Source: Christiangramia sabulilitoris
GTDB taxonomy: Bacteria; Bacteroidota; Bacteroidia; Flavobacteriales; Flavobacteriaceae
Assembly: GCF_007050985.1 (NCBI RefSeq)
Contig: NZ_VHSF01000003.1
Coordinates: 221,500 to 285,499 of the forward strand
Length of the DNA: 64,000 nucleotides
Reading direction: 5' to 3'
In this document: positions 1 through 7,486 of the stretch, in pieces
Layout: each line of letters opens with the position of its first letter
Numbering within the stretch: the stretch's first letter is position 1
The notes under the pieces: generated by a model
Databases searched by the model: none
What the model was told of the DNA's origin: nothing
The model's input: only the letters and a program-made list of their open reading frames with translations
Position numbers and translations under genes: made by a program

Positions 1-425
1 TCACGGTCACTGCATCTCCATCACAGGTAGCAGAGGTAATATCATCCCCTACAAAGGCGACGGTAACAGGTCCATCACAGTTATCGGTCTCACCGGTTAC
101 ATCGTTAATATCAGCATCAGGAATATCTGAGAAACACTCCACATTGATATCCGTTAAGACATCTGCCGTTGGAGGGGTCACATTATCCACATTGATCGTT
201 TGCGTAATATTGGTGGTGTTACCGCTACAATCGGTCAGGCTATAAGTCCTGATCACGGTCACTGCATCTCCATCACAGGTAGCAGAGGTAATATCATCCC
301 CTACAAAGGCGACGGTAACAGGTCCATCACAGTTATCGGTCTCACCGGTTACATCGTTAATATCAGCATCAGGAATATCTGAAAAACACTCCACATTGAT
401 ATCCGTTAAGACATCTGCCGTTGGA
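1..425 (-). repeat. Tandem 252-bp (84-residue) coding repeat
   Basis: Bases 1-173 match 253-425 at every position but one (131 is g, 383 is a), an offset of exactly 252 bases or 84 codons. The unit encodes one HYR-like module of the surface protein. The identity stops sharply at 173/425, where the coding sequence switches to different text. Near-perfect identity suggests recent duplication or gene conversion, and more copies probably lie beyond the left edge. Confidence 0.95.
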
Positions 426-2137
426 ATCGTGCTATCCACCACCCTATTGGTAGCGGGAGAAGCAGCACACGACGCAATAGTGCTTACAGCCCCGGCTGCG
501 GTAGAGCCACAGGCTGATGCCAAAACATACCTAGTTCTTATATTATACCCGCTACAATTATCGTCGGTTGGCGGAGTATTGGCTCCCCAGTTAACACCAT
601 TATCAAAAGAATATTGAATATTAAATCCAGTAACAGAGGTTGGCGCAGTTACGCTAATGGTTCCACAACCCTCATTAACTGTAGGCGCCGGTGGCGCATT
701 CGGAAAAATCACAGCATTTCCGGTATCTGACGAACTACAGGCTGCCGGAGCAGATGTACTGGTCGACCCACAAGACCCATTAAAAACGTATCGGGTTTTC
801 ATTGAATAGCAACCAGGAGTGGTTGAAGTGGAAGTATTGGAAGTACTCCAGGTAGATCCATCATTAAAACTATACTGAGGTGTAAAACCCGTTACAGAAG
901 TCAGGGCAGGGATGGTCAATACTGAATTACAGGTATTGGCCACTACTGGTACAGCAGGTTTTGCCGGGAAGATTATTGCATTACCCGTTGGGGATGCTGC
1001 ACAAGGTGCTGCTGTATTAGCGGCATTAGCCCCACAAGCATTGGTTAACACAAAGCGAGTTTTCATCGAATAACAACTGGCAGTGGTTGAAGTAGATGTA
1101 CGAGTGGTACTCCAAGTAGAACCATTATCAAAGCTATACTGGGCTGTGAAACCGGAAACGGTGGGTAGTTCCGGAATCGACAGTGAAGAATTACAGGTAT
1201 TTGAGACTACCGGGGCTGCCGGAGCCGAAGGAAAGACTACAAAAGACTTGGTATCAGAACATCCTCCTGTTGTAGAATAAGTCACAGAGAAACATCCTGG
1301 AGTTGAGGGGGAGAAAACACCTGTTGAGGAATTTATACTTCCACCTCCAGTCACCGACCATGTACCTCCTGGATTCCCATCTGTTTGCGTAAAGGTTATA
1401 TCCCCACCAACACAACTGTTTACTGAATTAATATTAGGTTGAGTACAGGAAACATTATAATTTATTTCAAGTTTAATCGCCCCCTGCCCATTTGTTCCTT
1501 GCACACATATAACTTTTGGATCACCTCCAACGATTACAAAACTCGCACTACCATTAGCAGATGCCCAATTTTGAAATGACTGTCCTAACGAATTTGTGGC
1601 AGGAGCTGTCAACTTAATAGTCTCGCCATTTCCCACAAACTGAAAATTATTATTAGTAGTGCTAGGATTTGCATTTCCGGAACCACTATTGAGTATTGTA
1701 CCGGTACAATTATTAGAATTATATCTTACAAAATTAACAGTTACTTGACCTGAATTTGTATCAATCCTAATATTCCCATCCGTAAAAATTGTACTCGCTG
1801 TAGAGCCGGACTGGTCCCCAATCACCTCAACGGTAAATTCTACCCCAATGTGTCTTTCCTCAATTGGAAATTGGATTTCCCAAGTACCATCTGGATTCAC
1901 AGGATAATTATGATAATCGTGGTCATGATCATACTCCGGATCTTCGTAGAAATGTACAGTAACCGTGGTATCACCGGTCCAGCCGGCCCCTGTTACAATA
2001 GCAGTTTCACCGGGAGAATAATCATCCTTGTCAGATGTAACAGTCTGAGCAACACCTAAATTCACATTAAAAAGCAGGGAAAATGTAAGGAAAACTAATC
2101 CTACAGTTTTACCTGTCAGAGGTAAAAAACTCTTCAT
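1..2137 (-). CDS. Secreted multi-repeat surface protein (N-terminal part, truncated by window edge)
   Basis: The frame is open from an ATG at 2137 to the left edge with no stop, so about 712 residues are visible and the C-terminus is missing. The first ~31 residues look like a Sec signal peptide (hydrophobic core VGLVFLTFSLLF, likely cleavage after GVAQ). The next section (SDKDDYSPGETAIVTGAGW) resembles Ig-like domains of bacterial surface proteins. Then come about three repeats of roughly 80 residues with the recurring text QYSFDNGSTWS and paired cysteines, and then HYR-like 84-residue modules (VECFSDIPDADINDVTGE, NCDGPVTV). Such proteins in Flavobacteriia are usually large type IX-secreted adhesins, but the C-terminal sorting domain would lie outside the window. 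Specific function unknown. Confidence 0.8.
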   Translation of the reverse strand, partial: MKSFLPLTGKTVGLVFLTFSLLFNVNLGVAQTVTSDKDDYSPGETAIVTGAGWTGDTTVTVHFYEDPEYDHDHDYHNYPVNPDGTWEIQFPIEERHIGVEFTVEVIGDQSGSTASTIFTDGNIRIDTNSGQVTVNFVRYNSNNCTGTILNSGSGNANPSTTNNNFQFVGNGETIKLTAPATNSLGQSFQNWASANGSASFVIVGGDPKVICVQGTNGQGAIKLEINYNVSCTQPNINSVNSCVGGDITFTQTDGNPGGTWSVTGGGSINSSTGVFSPSTPGCFSVTYSTTGGCSDTKSFVVFPSAPAAPVVSNTCNSSLSIPELPTVSGFTAQYSFDNGSTWSTTRTSTSTTASCYSMKTRFVLTNACGANAANTAAPCAASPTGNAIIFPAKPAVPVVANTCNSVLTIPALTSVTGFTPQYSFNDGSTWSTSNTSTSTTPGCYSMKTRYVFNGSCGSTSTSAPAACSSSDTGNAVIFPNAPPAPTVNEGCGTISVTAPTSVTGFNIQYSFDNGVNWGANTPPTDDNCSGYNIRTRYVLASACGSTAAGAVSTIASCAASPATNRVVDSTIPTADVLTDINVECFSDIPDADINDVTGETDNCDGPVTVAFVGDDITSATCDGDAVTVIRTYSLTDCSGNTTNITQTINVDNVTPPTADVLTDINVECFSDIPDADINDVTGETDNCDGPVTVAFVGDDITSATCDGDAVTV

Positions 2138-2476
2138 AATAAACTGGTTTAAATTGAAAACTTGTTGCGAATACCAGTAGGGATAAGGTATCCAGGGTGT
2201 AGGTATCGAGAAATCTGGTTAGTTGAATCAATATATTTCAATACATTGACCACTAGGCAATTAACAAATTATATAGTTTTGTTTAAAGTAAAAAAAAAGA
2301 TTTTTCGAAGAATTGTAATTTTTTATCGGTAAAAAACGTAATCCATTGTAAACCAGGTAAAAAAACATCTAATTGAAATGATTTTAAAAATTTAAAGGGC
2401 GGTCCTAGATTAATATTATAAGAATATACCACCTTTTTCGGGTGGTAAAGAAGGTATTCCGGAAAAAAGTGCCCGG

Positions 2477-2569
2477 TCAGGTAAGATATTTAAACACAAT
2501 ATACACGGCCAGAACCACACTAAGAGCTAGTATAATATTCCGGTAAATATGACTATAATCCTGAATCAT
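2477..2569 (-). CDS. Candidate 30-residue single-pass membrane microprotein
   Basis: An ATG at 2569 opens a 30-codon frame ending in TGA. It starts with a polar segment (MIQDYSHIYRN), followed by a hydrophobic helix (IILALSVVLAVYIVF) and a short KYLT tail, the layout of a small membrane protein with one transmembrane segment. No ribosome-binding site is evident, as is normal in Bacteroidota. I do not recognise a family, and short hydrophobic ORFs can occur by chance in AT-rich DNA, so this is a candidate only. Confidence 0.35.
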   Translation of the reverse strand: MIQDYSHIYRNIILALSVVLAVYIVFKYLT

Positions 2570-2741
2570 AACTTATTGGTTAATAGGACTTACCAAATTA
2601 AGCCGCTGAATAAAATTAATTTATAAGGGTTTTCCCCTATTTTTCGTCATTATAATCTTAGGCAGAACTAGCATTGTCTGTCTTAAAAGCTCTGATTTAG
2701 TCTGCTTTTTAATCTATATGGCGATGGGTTTGTCCTAAAGT

Positions 2742-2848
2742 ACTCAAACTTCAGGAGTCGCTGCGCGCATCCTGCAAAGCAGCTCTCAATAAAAGATGTT
2801 TTCGAAGAAACTCAAACTTAAGGATTCGCTTCGCGCATCCTGCAAAGC
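2742..2848. repeat. Two imperfect 39-bp direct repeats
   Basis: Copies at 2742-2780 and 2810-2848 share 36 of 39 bases (core CGCGCATCCTGCAAAGC). They sit 29 bp apart in non-coding DNA. They resemble dispersed intergenic repeats rather than coding sequence; role unknown. Confidence 0.85.
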
Positions 2849-2880
2849 TCCGCTTTGAAAATCAAACAGCCACAAAATCA

Positions 2881-2913
2881 AAAAAGCAAGCTTTATGATT
2901 TCGCTTGCTTTTT
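2881..2913 (-). terminator. Intrinsic terminator after tRNA-Arg
   Basis: Perfect 10-bp inverted repeat AAAAAGCAAG ... CTTGCTTTTT with a 13-base loop, 11 bases beyond the tRNA 3' end on the minus strand. The A/T ends would give a U-tract in either direction. Confidence 0.75.
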
Positions 2914-2923
2914 GATTTATTCG

Positions 2924-2997
2924 TGACCCCGGCAGGATTCAAACCTGCAACCCTCAGAGCCGAAATCTGATGCGCTATTCAGTTGCGCCACGGGGCC
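2924..2997 (-). tRNA. tRNA-Arg (anticodon TCG)
   Basis: On the minus strand the 74-base sequence folds as a cloverleaf. The acceptor stem is GGCCCCG/CGGGGTC (one G-U pair), the D arm GCGC..GCGC, the anticodon stem TCAGA/TCTGA with loop TTTCGGC, and the T arm GCAGG/CCTGC with loop TTTGAAT. The discriminator base is A, and CCA is not encoded. The anticodon TCG reads CGA and possibly other CGN arginine codons. Confidence 0.95.
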
Positions 2998-3046
2998 TTT
3001 TATTTAAAATTCACATTTCGACTGCGCTCAATGTGATAACAATTAT

Positions 3047-3496
3047 TTACGCTAATTTTTTTCGTACAATTCCAGAAATGGTTTTTCCATCAGCTCTACC
3101 GGCTAATTTTCCACTGGCCATTCCCATTACTTTGCCCATATCCTGCATTCCTGAGGCTCCGGTTTCAGCAATGATCTCTTCAACCTCTGCCTCGATTTCT
3201 GCCTCACTCAATTGCTCAGGAAGAAATTGCTCAATTACGGCAGCTTGTTGCAATTCAGGTTCAGCAAGATCCTCTCTACCCTGCTCCTTATATATCTGAG
3301 CACTATCCTTGCGCTGTTTAACCAGTTTTTGCAGAAGTTTATTTTCCTCATCTTCGGTTAGACCGTCTTTAGAGGAAGTTTCAGTAGCAGCAAGTAATAT
3401 TGCACTTTTAACAGCTCTTAAAGCCTCAAGTTTCATACTATCTTTAGCTCGCATAGCCGCTTTCATTTCGACCATTACCTTTTCCTGTAAACTCAT
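3047..3496 (-). CDS. GatB/YqeY domain-containing protein
   Basis: 149 residues, the normal size for the YqeY family, whose helical domain is homologous to the C-terminal tRNA-binding domain of GatB (Asp/Glu-tRNA amidotransferase). Recognisable text includes MKAAMRAKDSMKLEALRAVKSAI near the start and QFLPEQLSEAEIEAEV, then GKVMGMASGKLAGRADG near the end. The stand-alone protein has no firmly established role; tRNA binding is inferred from GatB. It lies alone between tRNA-Arg and a divergent radical-SAM gene, so it is probably monocistronic. Confidence 0.9.
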   Translation of the reverse strand: MSLQEKVMVEMKAAMRAKDSMKLEALRAVKSAILLAATETSSKDGLTEDEENKLLQKLVKQRKDSAQIYKEQGREDLAEPELQQAAVIEQFLPEQLSEAEIEAEVEEIIAETGASGMQDMGKVMGMASGKLAGRADGKTISGIVRKKLA

Positions 3497-3743
3497 AGTT
3501 GCAAATTTATTGGTGCGAAGATAAAATTTTCCTGACGAATTTACTACTAATTATTAATTGCATAATTAAGGAATTATGGCCTCCTGAAGTATAACCGTTT
3601 ATAGGTCCAATCCTAATAACAAAACCAGGAATTTCCATTTCAAATAGATTAATGAGCACAGTTTAAATTTGAAAATGCTATTTAAAATTCGAAATGCATC
3701 AAAACCTTTTGATTAAAACTTATTATTAAATAGGAATTATTCC

Positions 3744-3751
3744 TAATTTTG
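3744..3751 (+). promoter_or_regulatory. Probable -7 promoter element before the radical-SAM gene
   Basis: TAATTTTG matches the Bacteroidota -7 consensus TAnnTTTG and lies 16 bases before the ATG at 3768. It is embedded in a dyad-rich stretch (GGAATTATTCC then GGAAAAATTCC, 3733-3763) that could be an operator. Confidence 0.5.
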
Positions 3752-3767
3752 GAAAAATTCCAATTTT

Positions 3768-5027
3768 ATGGATTTCGATCGAATTAAAGAAAAACTCAAT
3801 ATTCTTGCAGATGCCGCTAAATACGATGTTTCCTGCTCGAGTAGTGGTAGCAAGAGAACAAACACTAAAAAAGGCCTGGGAGATTCCAGTGGGATGGGTA
3901 TTTGCCATTCCTATACCCAGGATGGTCGCTGTGTCTCTTTATTAAAGATCTTGCTTACCAATCACTGTATCTTCGATTGTGCCTATTGCGTGACCCGGAA
4001 AAGCAATGATATTAAGAGAGCGGCTTTCAAGGTTCAGGAAGTTGTAGATCTTACCATTAGCTTTTACCGTCGTAATTATATTGAAGGTCTTTTTCTAAGT
4101 TCGGGAATTTTTAAAAGTCCAGATCATACCATGGAGAGATTGATAAGCGTTGCAAAAAAACTCAGGCTGGAGGAAAATTTCAATGGGTATATTCACCTGA
4201 AAAGCATTCCCGGAGCCAGCGACGAGCTCATGCGTGAAGCAGGATTATATGCAGACAGGCTAAGTGTGAATATCGAGATCCCTACAAAATCTGGCCTTAA
4301 ACTTCTTGCGCCAGATAAAAAACATGAGGATTTCATGAAACCTATGGAAAAGGTAAAGAATGAGATCATTCAATACAAAGCAGAATCAAAGCTTATCAAA
4401 AGCACTCCTAAATACGCGCCCGCAGGGCAAAGTACTCAAATGATCGTAGGCGCTACTGGTGAAAGTGACCGAGATATCATGTACTCATCAGCATTCTTCT
4501 ATAAAAACTATAATATGAAAAGGGTTTACTATTCGGGATACGTTCCAATTAGTACAGATCCAAGGTTGCCGGCTATCGGAACACAGGTTCCCATGCTAAG
4601 GGAAAACAGATTATATCAGACAGATTGGCTAATGCGATTCTATGGTTTTGATATCCGGGAATTACTTAATGATCAGAATATGCACCTGGATATGGAGATA
4701 GATCCCAAATTAAGCTGGGCCCTGCGTAACAGACACCTGTTTCCGATGGATGTTAACCGGATAGAAAAGCAACAATTACTGAGAGTGCCTGGAATTGGAT
4801 TAAAATCTGCTAATAAGATCGTACAGGCCAGGAAATTCAGAAAATTAAACTGGGAACACCTCCAAAAGATCGGTATATCCACGAACCGGGCGAAATATTT
4901 CATTACCTGTGATTCAAGGGAGAAAGAGCTACGTGATTTATCGAGTGAGCATTTAAAACAGCTGATTTTAAAAACCTCGCATAGCAAATTCAGAACAGAT
5001 CTTAGCCCGCAATTAAGTTTATTCTAA
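3768..5027 (+). CDS. Radical SAM protein linked to DNA metabolism (UDG-associated family)
   Basis: 419 residues. The radical-SAM cluster motif is CX3CX2C at Cys67, Cys71 and Cys74 (HCIFDCAYC). The C-terminal third carries a helix-hairpin-helix-like segment (LLRVPGIGLKSANKIVQAR), suggesting nucleic-acid contact. This layout matches the family annotated as putative DNA modification/repair radical SAM protein, which is usually encoded next to a second DNA-metabolism protein or a uracil-DNA-glycosylase-type protein. Here the partner gene follows with a 1-base overlap (TAATG), indicating translational coupling. The chemical reaction is not established. Confidence 0.85.
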   Translation: MDFDRIKEKLNILADAAKYDVSCSSSGSKRTNTKKGLGDSSGMGICHSYTQDGRCVSLLKILLTNHCIFDCAYCVTRKSNDIKRAAFKVQEVVDLTISFYRRNYIEGLFLSSGIFKSPDHTMERLISVAKKLRLEENFNGYIHLKSIPGASDELMREAGLYADRLSVNIEIPTKSGLKLLAPDKKHEDFMKPMEKVKNEIIQYKAESKLIKSTPKYAPAGQSTQMIVGATGESDRDIMYSSAFFYKNYNMKRVYYSGYVPISTDPRLPAIGTQVPMLRENRLYQTDWLMRFYGFDIRELLNDQNMHLDMEIDPKLSWALRNRHLFPMDVNRIEKQQLLRVPGIGLKSANKIVQARKFRKLNWEHLQKIGISTNRAKYFITCDSREKELRDLSSEHLKQLILKTSHSKFRTDLSPQLSLF

Positions 5028-5803
5028 TGACCGGAACAGTTCTTAAATACGATGGAAGTTTCCAGGGATTTCTCACCTGTATATTTACAGGGTATGAACA
5101 GAAACTGCAGGTCGTGGAGATCGTCCCGGCAGGTGAGGACCAGCAACAGCTATTTAGCGAAACGCAGATCATCATAGCAGACGAGCAGAAGGCGCTAAGG
5201 GTATTAAAAGGTTTAAAAGCTAAGGTTTCCACCAATACCATGACCAGGATCAATTGGGCATTCCTCAGCGAAGCCCCGGGCATCGAGATGAAGCTATATA
5301 ATATGATCAGTTATATTTTTTCTACTAAAGAAAAGGTGGACACAGATTATTCGCATCCTTCTGTGCTTTACATTTCAAATATCGCCAAGCAGGTAGGCAG
5401 GGAAAAACATCGTATGGAAGCCTTCGTACGTTTCAGGTTAACAAAAGATGATATCTATTTCGCCATTATAGAACCAGATTTCAATGTATTACCTATCATC
5501 CTTAAACATTTTAAAAGCCGGTATGCAGACCAGAAATGGCTGATCTATGATATAAAAAGGAAAATAGGACTCTATTACGACCTCTATAAAACAGAATATG
5601 TATCGATGGAATTGCCGGAAGATATTGGCATTTCCGGCGGAAATCCGGAGTACTTTGAGGCAGGAGAAATTTATTTTCAGAAATTATGGAAAGAATATTT
5701 TGACTCGACAAATATCAAAAGCCGAGTAAATATGCGCCTTCACGTGCAACATGTCCCTAAGAGATATTGGAAATATTTAAGTGAAAAGAGTCCTTTTGCA
5801 TAA
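5027..5803 (+). CDS. Radical-SAM-partner DNA metabolism protein (TIGR03915-like)
   Basis: 258 residues, starting inside the stop codon of the radical-SAM gene. It fits the family of probable DNA-metabolism proteins that always accompany that radical-SAM enzyme (FLTCIFTGYEQKLQ near the start; HVQHVPKRYWKYLSE at the end). In many bacteria this partner is fused to a uracil-DNA-glycosylase-like domain; the length here leaves no room for such a fusion. The pair probably acts on damaged or modified DNA, but the substrate is unknown. Confidence 0.8.
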   Translation: MTGTVLKYDGSFQGFLTCIFTGYEQKLQVVEIVPAGEDQQQLFSETQIIIADEQKALRVLKGLKAKVSTNTMTRINWAFLSEAPGIEMKLYNMISYIFSTKEKVDTDYSHPSVLYISNIAKQVGREKHRMEAFVRFRLTKDDIYFAIIEPDFNVLPIILKHFKSRYADQKWLIYDIKRKIGLYYDLYKTEYVSMELPEDIGISGGNPEYFEAGEIYFQKLWKEYFDSTNIKSRVNMRLHVQHVPKRYWKYLSEKSPFA

Positions 5804-5823
5804 TTAAAATTTGTTTAACTTTG
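5794..5823 (+). promoter_or_regulatory. Promoter of the small lipoprotein gene
   Basis: TTTTG (5794-5798), a 17-base spacer and TAACTTTG (5816-5823) match the Bacteroidota housekeeping promoter. It starts inside the end of the preceding gene and lies 28 bases before the ATG at 5852. Confidence 0.7.
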
Positions 5824-5851
5824 TGTCTTCAACTAATTAAACATTTTAACA

Positions 5852-6085
5852 ATGAAAAAATTATTTTTACTATTTGCTGTTGCAACAATGTCCCTTTCAA
5901 TCTATTCTTGTAGAGAAACTACCGAAGAGAATGCAGAAGATACTGTAGAATCTATGGAAGAAAACGTAGAAGAAGCTGCTAACGATGCTGAAAACGAAAT
6001 CGAAGCTGCCGGTGAGGAAGTAGAGACTGAAATGGAAGAAGAAGTAGAAGGAACTGATGATATGAACGAAGATGATGATATGTAA
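5852..6085 (+). CDS. Small acidic lipoprotein
   Basis: 77 residues. A lipoprotein signal peptide (KKLFLLFAVATMSLS) ends in lipobox IYSC, with Cys at about residue 20. The mature part is almost entirely acidic and low-complexity (runs of E, D, A, N), ending in DDMNEDDDM. It has its own promoter and terminator. The downstream gene at 6163 is a clear paralogue: both have SIYSCRETT at the lipidation site. No enzymatic fold is recognisable; a cation-binding or periplasmic spacer role would be guesswork. Confidence 0.75.
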   Translation: MKKLFLLFAVATMSLSIYSCRETTEENAEDTVESMEENVEEAANDAENEIEAAGEEVETEMEEEVEGTDDMNEDDDM

Positions 6086-6102
6086 TCATTTCCTTTCTTA
6101 AT

Positions 6103-6135
6103 AAAAAAAAGCCATTCTCTGAATGGCTTTTTTTA
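6103..6135 (+). terminator. Intrinsic terminator
   Basis: Hairpin AAAAAAAGCCATTC-TCT-GAATGGCTTTTTTT, a near-perfect 14-bp stem with a 3-base loop and U-tract, 18 bases after the acidic lipoprotein stop. Confidence 0.9.
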
Positions 6136-6162
6136 GTTAATAACCCTAATAAATTGATCAAA

Positions 6163-6408
6163 ATGAGAAAATTGTTGATTTTATGTATGTCTGCTATTTT
6201 GAGCATGTCTATTTATTCCTGCCGGGAAACTACCCAGGAAAAAACAGAAGAAGCTGCAAAAGCGATTGGCGAGGATATTGAATCTGGAGCCAGGGAAGCA
6301 GGAGAAAAAATTAAAAAAGGCGCTGAAAAGCTCGAGAAAGAGATCGATGAAGAAATTCACCAGACAGATGATGTAAATGGTGAAGAAGCTGCAGATGATG
6401 CTATTTAG
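6163..6408 (+). CDS. Small helical lipoprotein, paralogue of the upstream gene
   Basis: 81 residues from the ATG at 6163; a TTG nine bases upstream is possible but unnecessary. The signal peptide ends in lipobox IYSC followed by RETTQEK, identical to the upstream paralogue over SIYSCRETT. The mature part is charged and heptad-like (KAIGEDIESGAREAGEKIKKG), predicting an amphipathic helix like those of LEA- or YtxH-type stress proteins. Function unknown. It is separated from its paralogue by a strong terminator, so it probably has its own transcription start or depends on read-through. Confidence 0.75.
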   Translation: MRKLLILCMSAILSMSIYSCRETTQEKTEEAAKAIGEDIESGAREAGEKIKKGAEKLEKEIDEEIHQTDDVNGEEAADDAI

Positions 6409-6428
6409 TCGGGTGGCGAAGTAATTAT

Positions 6429-6455
6429 AAAGCGAAGTTTTACTTCGCTTTTATT
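6429..6455. terminator. Bidirectional terminator between convergent genes
   Basis: AAAGCGAAG-TTTTA-CTTCGCTTT hairpin, with T-rich sequence after it on the plus strand. It overlaps the stop codon of the minus-strand polyprenyl synthase gene. Confidence 0.8.
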
Positions 6456-7428
6456 TTTTTCGATCTATTACATAATTAACCATCAATTCAAGACTATCAC
6501 GATATTCAGATTCAGGATATCGTTTAAGGATCTCAAGAGCTTCCTGCTGAAATTGTTTCATGCGTTTAACCGCATAATCCAATCCACCGTTATCCTTTAC
6601 AAACCGAATAACTTCCTTTACCCTGCCCCGGTCCTTATTGTGATTTTTTACTGAATTGATCAACCAGTCCTTATCTTTTTGTGAAACATTATTCAATGTA
6701 TAGATAAGTGGAAGGGTCATTTTTTGCTCCTTTATATCAATTCCCGTAGGCTTTCCTATTTTTTCGGTCCCATAATCAAAAAGGTCATCTTTAATCTGAA
6801 ATGCCATTCCTATGAGTTCTCCAAATTTTCTCATAGTAGGTACTTCATCGCTTTCTGGTTTTACCGAAGCTGCTCCCAGACCGCAACAGGCAGCTATTAA
6901 GGTAGCAGTTTTCTGTCTTATGATCTCATAATAGACCTCTTCTGTAATATCAAGACGCCTGGCCTTTTCGATCTGTAGCAATTCCCCCTCACTCATCTCT
7001 TTTACCGCTACCGAAATGATCTTCAGCAGGTCAAAATCATTATGATCTATAGAAAGTAATAAACCTTTGGAAAGCAGATAATCTCCCACCAGCACTGCGA
7101 TCTTATTTTTCCATAAAGCATTGATGCTGAAAAATCCTCTCCTGCGGTTTGAGTCATCCACCACATCATCATGCACCAAAGTAGCTGTATGAATAAGTTC
7201 GATCACTGAAGCCCCGCGATAGGTACGTTCATTCACTTTTCCGTCTGAAACCATTTTGGCCACCAGAAAAACGAACATGGGCCGCATTTGCTTGCCTTTA
7301 CGGTTTACTATATAATGGGTGATCCTGTTAAGAAGAGCGACTTTCGAGGACATGGATTCGAAGAACTTTTTCTCGAAAAGTTCCATCTCTTTTTCCACCG
7401 GAAGTTTTATTTGGGAAATAACCTTCAT
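6451..7428 (-). CDS. Polyprenyl (trans-isoprenyl) diphosphate synthase
   Basis: 325 residues, typical of long-chain trans-prenyltransferases. The first aspartate-rich motif is DDVVD (residues 87-91, followed by DSNRRRG) and the second is DDLFDYG. It extends allylic diphosphates with isopentenyl diphosphate. In flavobacteria the product is most likely the hexaprenyl side chain of menaquinone-6, but chain length cannot be read from sequence alone. It lies 58 bp after rlmN on the same strand. Confidence 0.9.
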   Translation of the reverse strand: MKVISQIKLPVEKEMELFEKKFFESMSSKVALLNRITHYIVNRKGKQMRPMFVFLVAKMVSDGKVNERTYRGASVIELIHTATLVHDDVVDDSNRRRGFFSINALWKNKIAVLVGDYLLSKGLLLSIDHNDFDLLKIISVAVKEMSEGELLQIEKARRLDITEEVYYEIIRQKTATLIAACCGLGAASVKPESDEVPTMRKFGELIGMAFQIKDDLFDYGTEKIGKPTGIDIKEQKMTLPLIYTLNNVSQKDKDWLINSVKNHNKDRGRVKEVIRFVKDNGGLDYAVKRMKQFQQEALEILKRYPESEYRDSLELMVNYVIDRKK

Positions 7429-7486
7429 AAAGGGCGTAAATATACATATTTAAACCGAAGGTTTGTCCAATCTGGCATCATCGAAA

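Larger units (their letters stand above)
2138..2923. other. Gene-poor interval of ~790 bp
   Basis: This stretch separates the surface-protein gene from tRNA-Arg. It holds one small candidate membrane ORF (2477-2569), a short hairpin with arms at 2427-2433 and 2441-2447 (TACCACC/GGTGGTA) without a U-tract, an imperfect 39-bp direct repeat, and the tRNA terminator. The AT-rich 2138-2400 part is the leader of the surface-protein gene; I could not pick a clean TAnnTTTG promoter there. Confidence 0.6.

Noticed and set aside
1-425. CRISPR array from regular repeats
   Set aside because: The repeat unit is 252 bp, in frame, and encodes protein modules; there are no short repeat-spacer units anywhere in the window.
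200-617. Plus-strand ORFs in the first 2 kb
   Set aside because: The minus-strand frame is open for 2137 bases with a signal peptide and repeated Cys-containing domains, so the plus-strand ORFs are antisense shadows.
2970-3524. Two plus-strand ORFs over the YqeY gene
   Set aside because: They are shadows of the well-supported minus-strand YqeY frame and the tRNA.
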